Shown: positions 51,923 to 62,337, numbered from the stretch's first letter. The stretch: DNA of 64,000 nt from Symsagittifera roscoffensis (GCF_963678635.1 NC_087065.1:49117011-49181010), one strand, 5' to 3'. The notes: generated by a model not told the origin, from the letters alone. Program-made: numbers and translations.

Positions 51923-52342
51923 CGAAAGAAAAATGAATGAATCGCATTACTTGCCAAGGTCCCAAAAAGATGACAAACAACCTCAACTCAAAGCAAGACT
52001 GCAACCAACTGCGCATGCTTTAGTACTTTCGTTTTTGCTTTAGTTTCTTTCGATTATTTAGAAGTTTAGAGCTTCTCCGTTCATCCCTTTGTGTCTGGGA
52101 GTCTAACAACAAAAAATTAAGAATAAAAACTATTGGGAAAATAAGCCGAATGAGTTGAAGCCGACCGATCTCTGTATCCCAAACTTGATATACTATCATA
52201 GTTGGAAAAGAGTCAATGCACTCGAATGAAACAGAAAATACCACGAAATTCTGTTTTAAAAACATCTCAAATTTCGAACATCAAAAAATAGATGTTGTTA
52301 AAGTATTTTCAATTTCTAAAACAATTTATGATTGACACTTTT

Positions 52343-52757
52343 GAAAAAAATTCACCCAAGTGGATGAATAAGTAAACTATATATTTTGCTAGGAAATGTG
52401 AAATTAAATTCCACTTTCGAAACCAGAATTCCATCATTATTTATTGGCTTTAAAATTTTTGCGGTGCGAAATTGGAATTTGCCTTCCTTTAATATAGGAA
52501 ATGAGCTGAGCTTTAAAAGAAATCTATTCAAACCGCGAATCTATTCAAACCTTGGGTGAAAAAAATTCACCCAAGTGGATGAATAAGTAAACTATATATT
52601 TTGCTAGGAAATGTGAAATTAAATTCCACTTTCGAAACCAGAATTCCATCATTATTTATTAGCTTTAAAATTTTTGCTGTGCGAAATTGGAATTTGCCTT
52701 CCTTTAATATAGGAAATGAGCTGAGCTTTAAAAGAAATCTATTCAAACCGCGAAAAA
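52343..52757 (+). repeat. Recent 215-bp tandem duplication within a family B repeat
   Basis: Units start at 52,343 and 52,558 with only about two differences over 200 bp. A perfect hairpin, CTTGGGTGAA then AAAAA then TTCACCCAAG (52,551-52,575), sits at the junction. The surrounding sequence to about 52,850 follows the family B order (AAACCGCGAAAAAG, CCTATATAAGAGCC). Confidence 0.85.
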
Positions 52758-55596
52758 GTTAATTTAAGCATGAACGAATTTCAAGTCTTTACCTTAAAAA
52801 GCAACAAAAAAATCATCACAACCTATATAAGAGCCTGAATTTAGTGTAACTCAACCGTAACATCATAAAACATCATAATCGGAAATTTGAAATAATCTTT
52901 GAAAAGCAAATTTTGAAAGGTAGCAAAAAAAAGGGAAAAAACTTTAAGGTTAAGGTATTCGCGCTCCAACAGACGTATGGTGAAAAACGTAGATGATCTC
53001 AGAAATTTTCAATCATTTACTCGCAAGGGAAAGAAAACGTACTTTAATATTTTAGAACAGTTGAAAGTATTATTTTCAGTAAACATATTAACATTGCAAT
53101 ATATTGGCATGTCAACAAAAGGACTGCTCTGGAAGGTATTGTTTAAATCTAAACTTTTGAAAAAAAACTTGATAATTTTTGAAATCTCGAAAGTTAAGGG
53201 GATTTGAGCAGTCTTATTTGTAGACCAAATTTGCAAACCCTGGAACTAAACTGACGTCAGCCCAGTATAGGACCGATAATTTCAATTTTTGAGATGTACT
53301 TTTTCGTAGTTTAGAAAAAATCGCAAAACTCGTCGTTTCTCGTACGCTATTAAGGTTTGACTTTCAAATTTATAGGCCAAAATCTAAACCCTTGTAGAAC
53401 CCTGAATATGACTCACAACAAGGTTTCCACAATCAAATTGTGAAATGAACACTGAAACGAATAACTTGAAGTTTGCGTTGCAAATAAAAACTGTAAAAAA
53501 GAATTCGCGCTCCAACAGATGTTTGGTGGAAATGTATGATGACCTAAGAGATTTGCAATCAATATTTCGTCTGGTCAAAAATTGTGTTGGAATTTTTCAG
53601 AAATGTTCAGATCATTTTGAAATTGTCACTTAATTATGAAAAGCGCAGTTGTATGCCCTCGGAAAACTTAAAAATAACTTTTAAAACGTTGTTTTGGATA
53701 TATGACTATTTCAGCTTAAGGCGGAGAGGAGGTTCGCTCTATTCGCGATACAAAAATGAATGACTATCGCTACTTGCAGATGAAGAGACAAACTGAAAAA
53801 TTTAAAAAAAAACATTCAAAACGTGTTTTCTCCTCAAAAAATTATAAAAATTGCAAAAATCTTGAAACTGAATTCATGCACATCAACAAATTTTTTCTTT
53901 ACAAAAATTCGATTTACTTGCGACACAACGCATACATTGCATGCATGACAAACTGACAGAAATGGAGATAAATCAAAATGTTTTTTTTTCATTAGAAATT
54001 CTTTTCCAGGAAATATGCCAAGAGTTAAAACAATTGAATTTAAAATAAGCACCGAAACAACATTGACGAAGTCGAGAATTCTTGAGCACGTTGCGTCGTA
54101 AAAAAGGTTATTAAAAAAACTCAAAAAAAATTTCATGAGTTCCAGCAAAACGTTTAGAAAAACCTTTTTGCTATTCAAACGGCTCAAAAAGCATCTAAGC
54201 CGATATATTATAAGTAGAAACCTTTCAAGCCAAATAAAAAAAATGATTAAATGAAAAAAACGGATAATTTGAAATTAGAATTGTAAAATCTTGACCAACA
54301 AAAAATTGGAATAGAACGAGCATTTTAAATGCCGATGCTCAAATATTGTCAAAAATACAGATGGTCATCACAAGTTTTTGCCATCCAGTAAACAAAGTTT
54401 TTTACAGGGAACAAAAAGTCTAGTACCCGATTGCAACACAAATAGCGATACCAAAAAAAGGCATTGCAAGCTAGCAGACATAAAAGGAGAGTCAATACTT
54501 CCACAGAAAACGGAACAATTTATGACGAAACCGCATCCAAAAAATTTCAAAATGTTGTCGGGAGTTATGTATATTTGCGGAAAACTTGTTTAGAAACGCA
54601 TTCGAGGGCGTTTAACGAAGATCCAGAGAAAAGCATACAAATTATGATTTCCTCGGACGACCCAAAATTAGGTTCGATAAACAAGAAAAAAACAGATACT
54701 GGTCAGATTTGAATCCAGGACATTTGCTGTCTCAGGCGTATTTGTTAGCTCCAGACTAGGTGTACCTGAGACGCTTAGAAATTCGAATTCATAATGAACC
54801 AAGATACCAAGTGATTCTTCTGTTAAACAAGTTGTTAACCCAAAAAAAGTCTTTATTCCGATTTAATAAGGCTTGCTTATCGCATGCGTAATAATATCGC
54901 CAAATTTATGAAAGAGAAAGCACTGTTGGATCCCCCGTCTTTCTGTACGGAGATCCCACGGTTGCATTAAATTTCTTTGTTCAGACTTTTAAAGAAATAA
55001 GGAAAATTTATGCTTGAGGTGGTTTTTTTTCAGTCGTTAAACTTCGGCGATCAATATAATAGTTTTTAACAAAAATTATACCGCATTGAAGAAGGCGGCT
55101 TCCTGAATGCAAATGTAAGAAGATATTTCACCTTCGATTATTTTTTTGTAAAATTCTGGGGATTTTAAAATTGCCAAATTTGTCAATGTTGGACTTTATT
55201 TATGATGCTGAAAGCGTAACATGGATGATTTATGCGTGGCGAGTTATCCAGCACTACAAAATCGATCCAACTCGAGGCAAGCTAATATGTCGTATTTATT
55301 TCATACTACTCAAAATTTCACACTTCTCATATTTTCTTAATTAAAAACTATTCAATACCAATTAAAGGGCAATCAGAACATTCAGCGCTTTGCCCTGATA
55401 TACTGATTCCAAATTGAATAGAGAAAATAAATTGCCATTTTAATGCTACATACAAATTTACGCACTTAATATTTGATATTTCGCGGTCCAAATTTTATAG
55501 TTACTTCGAGACCAGTTAAGAGGCAGTCGGAGCATTTAGGGCTGTGCCCTTATTTACGAGCAGTCCTGTTTTAAGTATAATCGTAACTTATAGTAT

Positions 55597-57051
55597 TTAT
55601 TGAGTGACCTTGTAATCTCGGCACACATTAATTGCTGTTCTGTGTGCATTCAATGCGCAGTCAACTAAGCCTGGTGGATGGAATATGGGCCCCAAGAAAT
55701 TAATCTCGGGAAACAAACTTCTAAGTTTGTCGATCTGTTTCGAATGTCCGACGGCATATTGAGGAATGCATCTCCAATTCACATTGACTGCAGCAAAAGT
55801 CGGGTCTACTTCAATTTGCAAATGCCGTTTGCAATCTTCAACGGCCGCATTTAAATAATGTTCGTCTGAAGATCCTTGATTGCATTTGTTTATCATAGCT
55901 GAAAATCGTGAGATATCCGAGCTTCCATTTGGAACTTCAGGAAACGAAAAGGAGTCAAATGTTACTCCCATGACGTTCGATTCTTGAACAGCAGGAACTA
56001 AGTAACCGAATGCTTTCGGGACGTGTTGTACATATTTTGATGGATATTCTAGATTGACTACAGCTACATTAGCATATTTTAAACCTTTTATATAACTCAT
56101 CACAGTTCTTTCCTCTGTGACTTCTTCTGCAGATTTTTCAAGAAGAGTCGAAAGTTCAGTTGCAGGAATTGAACTTACTACATCATCACAAATAATTTCG
56201 TCATGATTGTCCAAAATCAATTTGAACTTCGGCGACATCTGTTCGAAATGTTCAATTTTAACGCATTTTGTTTCAAGTTTAATTTCAAACAGATCTTTGT
56301 TCATCAAATCGGTTGCCAAAGTTTTAGGAAGTGTTTCATTTCCTGATTTAAGCGCAAACATTTTGGCTTTCTTTTGTTTCAACTGATCTCCTATGGCACT
56401 TATAATTTCAAATTCCGGATGTTTAGTCATTTTTTTCTGTAGCGTCATCATACCAACAACGAAGGACGAGTTGTGACTCAGCGCTTTTACAAAATCAGGA
56501 AAGCATGACCTAACACTTAACTCTTTAATGTCGCCCGAATAAACTCCACGAACAACTGCGCTGAAAGCAAGTTCAGCTATTTCGGTTCCAAACTGCTTCA
56601 CAGCAAACTCGTATATGGTTTCGTCATAATCAGGGTCTTTTTCCAATTCTCTCATCACATTATTATATAGATGTTTCAAGCCGTAATATGCCATTGTGTG
56701 TTCAAAGGGTCCCTTCTTCCAAAGCTTCATTTCGATTTTCTGCAACTTATCATTAACGTACAAATATCGGTCGTAAGCTGCAGACGAAGGTATAATTAGA
56801 TCATCTTCAAGGCCCAACTCTGATATCATGTTCAAAATTAGCCTTGCATTATACGTGTTGCGAATGGATCTGGGTCCCACTTCGTGCAATGCACCTGTAG
56901 GACTTCGAAATGATTTCAGCCATCCTCCGACTCGTTTAGCGGAATCAATCATTGTCACTCGGGTATTCGGCCGTAGCTTCTTGATGAAATGCGCACATGA
57001 TAGGCCCGTAAATCCTGCGCCAAGTATAACGCAGTGTTTTCTGCCACTCAT
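55597..57051 (-). CDS. PPOX: Protoporphyrinogen oxidase, single exon
   Basis: Oxidises protoporphyrinogen IX to protoporphyrin IX, the penultimate step of haem synthesis, with FAD at the outer face of the inner mitochondrial membrane. The 484 codons compare well with about 477 in mammals. The N-terminal dinucleotide-binding motif is GAGFTGLS (residues 11-18), followed by IDSAKRVGGW and the family's HEVGPRSIR. The C-terminus carries NFLGPIFHPPGLVDCALNAHR, the usual FAD-contacting end. There is no N-terminal extension, as in animal enzymes. The gene is intronless here although many animals split it. The ATG at 57,051 begins MSGRKHCVILGAG, which fits the family. An AG site lies 18 nt upstream (TTGTTAG). 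The stop TAA sits inside CAATAAATA, so the poly(A) signal may overlap the stop codon. Confidence 0.93.
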   Translation of the reverse strand: MSGRKHCVILGAGFTGLSCAHFIKKLRPNTRVTMIDSAKRVGGWLKSFRSPTGALHEVGPRSIRNTYNARLILNMISELGLEDDLIIPSSAAYDRYLYVNDKLQKIEMKLWKKGPFEHTMAYYGLKHLYNNVMRELEKDPDYDETIYEFAVKQFGTEIAELAFSAVVRGVYSGDIKELSVRSCFPDFVKALSHNSSFVVGMMTLQKKMTKHPEFEIISAIGDQLKQKKAKMFALKSGNETLPKTLATDLMNKDLFEIKLETKCVKIEHFEQMSPKFKLILDNHDEIICDDVVSSIPATELSTLLEKSAEEVTEERTVMSYIKGLKYANVAVVNLEYPSKYVQHVPKAFGYLVPAVQESNVMGVTFDSFSFPEVPNGSSDISRFSAMINKCNQGSSDEHYLNAAVEDCKRHLQIEVDPTFAAVNVNWRCIPQYAVGHSKQIDKLRSLFPEINFLGPIFHPPGLVDCALNAHRTAINVCRDYKVTQ

Positions 57052-58257
57052 TTCCGGTCAACCTTGCGGCTAACAATTCTACGTCGTATTCGTCAGAAGC
57101 ACAGTCTCAAACTGCATTCATTGTCGAAGATTCAGTCAACCGGGTCTAACAAAATGTCACTGAAAAGGATCAAAATATATGTTAAAGCTGGGTTTCTTAC
57201 TCGATTATAACCAGGCGAGTTTGCCCGAGGCATCAAATAGATCAAACATTTTCACTTATGCACCACAGAACGTTCTGACCAATGTTTTTATTGGGGGAAA
57301 ATCTAACTTTGATTTGAAGAGAAAATGAAGGCAAATAACATTCTTTTAGAAATCAATTTTTTTCAGAAATTAATTTTTTTCAGAAATCAATTTTTTTTTT
57401 CAGAAATCAAGGTTTTTTTGTAAAAGTGGGAATTAAAATAAAATACAACTTTCAAGAAATTCGGAAACATTCACATTTTTTTCTAAATTTTTTGAAAAGT
57501 TACGACTGAAAGCATTTAATATTAAATCACACTCAAATTTGTTTTGAGGCACTTGAATTTAAGTGAAAAAAAAAACAATGTATGCCATGGTTCATTCTTA
57601 GTCCGCGAGTGGTCGTCGAATTTCAGAATTCTTAATTAGATGATTGGACCATTTGAAGCCTTCAGTTTTCATTTATTGCTCAGCAGTTTCAAAGACGCAA
57701 CACGAAACCTTTATTCTCTCGTGTCACAAGACTTGTGATACTAAGCTGTGATACTGTAAAGAGGAGGATTTGGAACGAAATGAATTGAGAAGGATCAAGC
57801 TTACATATTTCGGCTCTTTTTCCTTTCCCCACATGCAATATTATAATTTTCTCCAAGTAAAATTCTGTGTTTATTGTCCGATTCTTATACAAATTGGCAC
57901 GCTGACTAATTAAGGTATTACAAACGTTATTTTATCGTAATAAAATATTTGGTAAAACCTCTCTTTATACCATAATATTGATGCTTGAAAATTTCTATGT
58001 GAGGTAGGGCTGAAAGGAAAAAGAGACCATATTTCCAAACAGTGATTACTCTGTTCACTTAGACCTCCAATAAATTAACATTAACATTTTTACACTCTAT
58101 TACAATCTTATCAAGAGGATTCTTTTCGACTGCCAGTATAATTCAGCTTTGCATGCAAGTCCAGTTAATTTCGAACGGGTTGGGTAGGTGGGATTGTTGG
58201 TTGGTGTGTTCGGTGGTGGGTTTTGATGCTCCTTTCATTTAGAGCCCAAATAACACT
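57052..58257. other. Intergenic region PPOX to hnRNP K-like
   Basis: 1.2 kb, AT-rich. The right part is the 3' UTR of the hnRNP K-like gene. A tandem repeat (57,349-57,415) has four units of about 20 bp containing TTTCAGAAATCAA. No other gene is seen; the - strand frame at 57,689-57,892 has no motif. Confidence 0.55.
57349..57415 (+). repeat. Four tandem TTTCAGAAATCAA units
   Basis: AGAAATCAATTTTTTTCAG repeats with T-run length variation and one AATTAA variant, period about 20 bp. Confidence 0.7.
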
Positions 58258-59871
58258 CTAATATCCAAATCCCGGCATACCTCCCATTGGTTGTTGGGGG
58301 GTCCCGTAACCATAATGAGCAGCGGATTGTGGTTGCAGTGCGCCATAGGCAGCTGCCATAGGCTGTGGGGCCATTAATGGTTGAGGGGCTGGAGCCATAG
58401 TCGTGGGTTGGGCGGGGGCCATCCCCCCGTATTGAGCCGCCACACTTGCCATCGTGGGTTGGGGAGTAGCGCCCATGCCCATGTTCGGTTGAGGGTAGTA
58501 TGGGGCCGGAGGGGGAGGAGCTTGGTTAGCCATTGGTTGGGGTGGGGCTGGCGTTGCATAGTAAGCGCCATATGCATGGTTACTTGAAACAGGAGGGGCT
58601 GGTGGTGGATAACTACTAAAATCATTACCGCCACTTGGAGCAGGATGATGCGGTGGTGGCTCCGAAGGTCTTTCACTTCCTCCACCACGCCCATACCCTC
58701 CGCGTCCTCGGAAGCCACCACGCCTCGATACTCCGTCGTCTCTTCCAGAGCCACCTCCTCCTCGAGGTCTGCGTCCCCCTCCTCCAGCTCTTTGAGCCCG
58801 ATCTTCATTAATGAACTGATCTATGAGGAACTTCGCGTAACCTATCTGACCTTCTGTGCCTGTGATGTTACATTTCCGGGAGGCTCCATCGCGATTACCA
58901 TCTTCAAGTCGTACTTCAGCTTTGCTTCGCTGTCTCACAACATTGATGTTCCTTCCTCCCGTGCCAATAATTGCTCCAGCATGTTCAGAAGTAACTGTTA
59001 TAGTTTCAGTACGAATAGGTCCATGCACGTCATCGAAAAACATAGGATCGTTTTGACCCTGGCCGTGGTAGCTATCATAACTGTAGTTAATATCATCGCT
59101 GAATCCTCGGTAGCCATAATCGGGAGGCGGCGGTGGTGGCATATGGCCTCGGAAAGCACCATCATTCAGATCTGCGTTGTTTATGGGATCGTATTGAATC
59201 AACTTCCTCGGTCCCGGTTTAGGAGCACCATATCCTGCCGGGTTATTAGCTCCATGTCTCGATTTTATTTCAGGCAGCTCCAACAAATGTAACACGTACA
59301 TTACACACGAAACTACTACTTTTATGGATCCGTCGATTTTGAATACGCGTTCCGTACTACCAGGGCAACAATCTTCGTAGATTTTCACATCAGCAGTCAT
59401 ACGCTCCCTGATTTCTCGAATTCTCTCCCCTTTATGTCCAATCAGTCCTCCAATATACGGCGAGTGAATCAACATTCTGCACTCTACAGTAGCGTCTTCT
59501 GGGTCGATTCCATTTCTGTCACCTTGTATCAACTGGAAGCAGTCATATAGAGCATCTCCGATGTTTTTAATTTCACCGTGAATCGAGAGAATTCTCTCAA
59601 CTGACATCGAGTTCGGCAACGCTACTTGCAGATTATACTCTTCCCGCAGGCGTTTCACATTTGAGCCTCCTTTACCGATGATTGCACCAGCATCGCCCGT
59701 TTTCATTAGGCACCTCAGTTGGGCTTCTTGACTCGTGTCGAAGTCTATACCTATAAAGTCTCTTGTCTCCGTTTTCACTCGTTTCCGGGAACTTTCGTCC
59801 TCGTGTGAGCTTTTACCGGGTCCATGGTTGTCAACGGCTCGTTTAACATTCGAAGAATAATTGTCCGTCAT
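58258..59871 (-). CDS. HNRNPK: hnRNP K-like RNA-binding protein with three KH domains
   Basis: Binds C-rich single-stranded RNA or DNA; the family acts in splicing, translation and transcription. The start chosen is ATG at 59,871 (MTDNYSSNVKRAVD), because an AG acceptor after TCTTTT lies 7 nt upstream; the frame is open further upstream but that part is intron-like. The product is 537 aa. KH1 is residues 50-115 with GKGG at 66-69, KH2 is 130-198 with GHKG at 145-148, and KH3 is 289-355 with GTGG at 303-306. A proline and tyrosine-rich linker separates KH2 and KH3. An RGG/RG box (362-399) follows KH3, then about 140 residues rich in P, A, Q, G and M. Human hnRNP K ends soon after KH3 and has its RGG cluster between KH2 and KH3, so this domain order differs. 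Single coding exon. Confidence 0.9.
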   Translation of the reverse strand: MTDNYSSNVKRAVDNHGPGKSSHEDESSRKRVKTETRDFIGIDFDTSQEAQLRCLMKTGDAGAIIGKGGSNVKRLREEYNLQVALPNSMSVERILSIHGEIKNIGDALYDCFQLIQGDRNGIDPEDATVECRMLIHSPYIGGLIGHKGERIREIRERMTADVKIYEDCCPGSTERVFKIDGSIKVVVSCVMYVLHLLELPEIKSRHGANNPAGYGAPKPGPRKLIQYDPINNADLNDGAFRGHMPPPPPPDYGYRGFSDDINYSYDSYHGQGQNDPMFFDDVHGPIRTETITVTSEHAGAIIGTGGRNINVVRQRSKAEVRLEDGNRDGASRKCNITGTEGQIGYAKFLIDQFINEDRAQRAGGGGRRPRGGGGSGRDDGVSRRGGFRGRGGYGRGGGSERPSEPPPHHPAPSGGNDFSSYPPPAPPVSSNHAYGAYYATPAPPQPMANQAPPPPAPYYPQPNMGMGATPQPTMASVAAQYGGMAPAQPTTMAPAPQPLMAPQPMAAAYGALQPQSAAHYGYGTPQQPMGGMPGFGY

Positions 59872-60534
59872 CTCTAACCTGAAAAGATTGAAAGGGCGAA
59901 TGAACAATTTGTCAGATTTAAAAATTTCATAAAACCTGATTGTTTCAAAACACATGATTGACTTGTCCTGCAATTGATGGTAGGGTGCGAAAGAGGACCC
60001 CTTGTTATTATTTTACAGCAAATATTTTGCTTCGACTAGGAAAAAAAATTTTCTCAGGCGTTTTCGGCACAAAAATTGAAAGGCAACGCAACAATTTGTT
60101 CGAACCCGTCAAAACATGCCCATGACTGCCCCCAATGTGGCCTAAAGAAAGAAAAGCCGCTACAGGAAATTTCTCAATCAGACTACTTACCTCAGAAAAG
60201 GCTCTACAACCTCTATGCCATTTGTGCACTAGACAACTGTATGATTATGCGCACAAACCTTGTTACGAAAATCATGAGAACTTACGCAAAAATTCATGGA
60301 GCTCGATTACCAACACCATTACGAAATTCAAAAAAATGCCATTCGAGATAGCAGAAAAAGCTTAATCCTCAAAAAGACTGTTTTGGGGGTATTAAACTGG
60401 CAAAAAATAAGCAGACTGCTCATCAAACAGTTTGAAAAAAAAAATGTATCGTTTCCGTACTTCTGTGTCGTCTCAAGCATGGGTGTTTCCTATGTGCCAA
60501 ATGCGCGAAAAAAACTCTTTGAAATTATTGAAAA
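59872..60534. other. Intergenic region hnRNP K-like to WWOX
   Basis: The left part is probably the 5' intron or promoter of the hnRNP K-like gene. Short + frames near 60,076-60,365 have no conserved motif and are taken as chance. Confidence 0.5.
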
Positions 60535-60716
60535 CGTTTAGCACCCGATGGGAGTACCCTTGCTAATTGCAGGGGGTTAAAAAATTCGAATAATTGGACT
60601 TTTATAAAAAAAATTTCAGTTAAATCAAGCTATACTTCACATTGAACGTAATAAATTCGTAGCCAGTTTTTTCGTTCAACAATTTAAGGGTAGAGTTCCA
60701 AACACTTATTAAGCAC
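60535..60716 (-). pseudogene. Tandem duplicate of the WWOX 3' end
   Basis: Positions 60,535-60,716 are a diverged copy of 60,717-60,900. On the - strand it still encodes a version of the WWOX C-terminus (NSTLKLLNEKTGYEF) followed by the same downstream blocks, including the ACCCTTGCTAAT(T/C)GCAGGGGG module. It lies directly downstream of the real WWOX stop codon, so it would be in the 3' UTR. Confidence 0.75.
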
Positions 60717-60822
60717 GTTTATTACCCGGTTGCAACACTCTTGCTAATCGCAGGGGGGTCAAAAATTCAAAATATTATAAGACTTTGATAAAGAATTGCA
60801 ATAAAATTAAGCTATATTTCAT

Positions 60823-62070
60823 TCACATTGAAAGTGATACAAATTCGTAGCCTGTTTTTTCGTTCAGCAGTTTAAGGGTGGAGTTCCAAACAAAATCTTG
60901 ATTTTTGACATCCTCGCATTCCTGTGCAGCAAATACAGGTCGGCAACCGTTGAAATACCCTCCAGGATAATAGCAAACTTCGAGAGCGGTGGCACAGTAA
61001 CATGAAGTTGCGGCTCCTTGATTTGCAGTTTTATTGAATGGTCTCAACAGCCATGCTAAAGCGCCGAAACGCCGTGATGCTCCACAGAAGTATAAATTAG
61101 TGTATATTAAATTCCCTGGGTGAACACAGACTGAAAGTACTGGAGACTTTATTAAATGTCTTTGGAGAGCACGACAAAACAATATCATCAGTAACTTAGT
61201 TCTGTTGTACGTTACATTAGCAGAATATTGCTTATATGTGGGATTAGAATAAACTTCAAAATTCAGCATCTTTGGGCTTCCATTGAGATTATGAAAGCGA
61301 TGAGATTCGCTCGATACAAAAACAATTCTGCCTAAAGAAGACTTAGCGAGGTTTGGTAGAAGTAGAAGGCTGAGATAACACTGAGACAGGTAATTTATTT
61401 CAAAAGTTGACTCAAAGCCATCAGAAGTAGTAGAAAAAGGCTGGTCAAAAACTGCAGCATTAAGAATAAGAATATTTATTTGCAGGTTTCTAATTTTAAT
61501 TCGATTGACAAGAGAAACGACAGATGCTAAAATGCTCAAATCTGCTGGCATGAACTCTACTTGTAGACTTTTAAACTCCTGTTTCATTTTTTCAACAGCC
61601 TCTTTGCCGCGAGCTTCTGATCTACCGGTAACAATAACATGGCAGCCACGAAATGCCAACTCCTTACCTGTTTCGAAACCAATGCCAGAAGTGCCTCCTG
61701 TTATAAGAGCGCATTTATTTTTCAAGTCAACTTCATATAAAACTTCAGCAGCACTGCTGTTGCTACTGAAGGTTACTTTTTTACCGGAAGTCGGACCCAC
61801 TTCAGTTGCACATGCTAATCTAGGATCTGTATATGTTGTCCTTCCGTTGATATGATCAACGAAGTAAACATTTCCTTCACTGTCAAGTTGAGTTTCCCAT
61901 CCGTAAGGCAAACTGCCATTGATTACCTTCCGTTTACCGGACAATGGATGATCCCATTGAGTAGTTTTGGTGTTGTGATTTGTGTAGTACACCCAACCTT
62001 GAGCAGTTGCTCGCTCTTCCCAGCCTGAAGGCAGGTTATCCTCTGAATCTGTATCATCACCAGGTGCCAT
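60823..62070 (-). CDS. WWOX: WW domain-containing oxidoreductase, single exon
   Basis: A 415-codon frame, close to the 414 aa of human WWOX, a cytoplasmic and mitochondrial short-chain dehydrogenase-like adaptor. WW1 is about residues 14-46 (LPSGWEERATAQGWVYYTNH) and WW2 54-87 (YGWETQLDSEGNVYFVDHIN, ending PRLA), binding proline-tyrosine motifs. The SDR domain has the cofactor motif TGGTSGIG at 124-131, LNAA near 203, serine in VSSESHR at 252-258, and catalytic Y288xxxK292. The second WW has Y in the position where other WWs carry W, as in human WWOX. The start MAPGDDTDSEDNLP fits the acidic N-terminus of the family. An AG acceptor with a T8 tract lies 9 nt upstream. Human WWOX is spread over a megabase; here the coding region is uninterrupted. 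Confidence 0.95.
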   Translation of the reverse strand: MAPGDDTDSEDNLPSGWEERATAQGWVYYTNHNTKTTQWDHPLSGKRKVINGSLPYGWETQLDSEGNVYFVDHINGRTTYTDPRLACATEVGPTSGKKVTFSSNSSAAEVLYEVDLKNKCALITGGTSGIGFETGKELAFRGCHVIVTGRSEARGKEAVEKMKQEFKSLQVEFMPADLSILASVVSLVNRIKIRNLQINILILNAAVFDQPFSTTSDGFESTFEINYLSQCYLSLLLLPNLAKSSLGRIVFVSSESHRFHNLNGSPKMLNFEVYSNPTYKQYSANVTYNRTKLLMILFCRALQRHLIKSPVLSVCVHPGNLIYTNLYFCGASRRFGALAWLLRPFNKTANQGAATSCYCATALEVCYYPGGYFNGCRPVFAAQECEDVKNQDFVWNSTLKLLNEKTGYEFVSLSM

Positions 62071-62312
62071 GTGTTATAACTGAAAAAAAACCAACAAGAT
62101 CCTTCAATGTCAACTATACTGGACAATCTTGAAAAGTCAGGCTTCCAAGCTTCTCAGAATTTTATAGTTAACGCCAAATTGTTGACATTATCCTTTACGG
62201 TCATTGAATCTGAACGAATGCAACAACTGTAGAGACCTGAAGAAACTTACACTTATAACTGAAAACTAAACTTTGAACAATGCAATGACTGGGTTTCATG
62301 CGAACCCTTGGA
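62071..62312. other. WWOX 5' flank
   Basis: Short AT-rich stretch with the acceptor-like site at 62,080-62,081 on the - strand. No gene or other signal seen. Confidence 0.4.
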
Positions 62313-62337
62313 TTTTTTTTTTTTTTTTTTTTTTTTT
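62313..62337 (-). repeat. Poly(T) tract, possible poly(A) tail of a retroposed element
   Basis: Twenty-five uninterrupted T residues on the + strand. Composition changes sharply across it: AT-rich host DNA to the left, more GC-balanced sequence to the right. This fits the A-tail of an element on the - strand extending to the right. A plain homopolymer expansion is the alternative. Confidence 0.5.

Larger units (their letters stand above)
49154..55596. other. 6.4-kb gap between dyskerin and PPOX, repeat-rich
   Basis: No confident gene. A 98-codon + frame at 49,598-49,894 (MPQITEPFRNPKNYSMSNQT...) has no recognised domain and may be chance. Positions 50,470-51,000 are distinctly richer in G and C but encode nothing I recognise on either strand. 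The rest holds a SINE, hairpin motifs, family B repeats, and short CCCG(G/A)TTGCAACA modules. Confidence 0.55.

Noticed and set aside
58374-59292. Open frames of 144 and 215 codons overlapping the hnRNP K-like gene
   Set aside because: Alternative-frame and antisense readings of its GC-rich RGG and proline-rich coding region.
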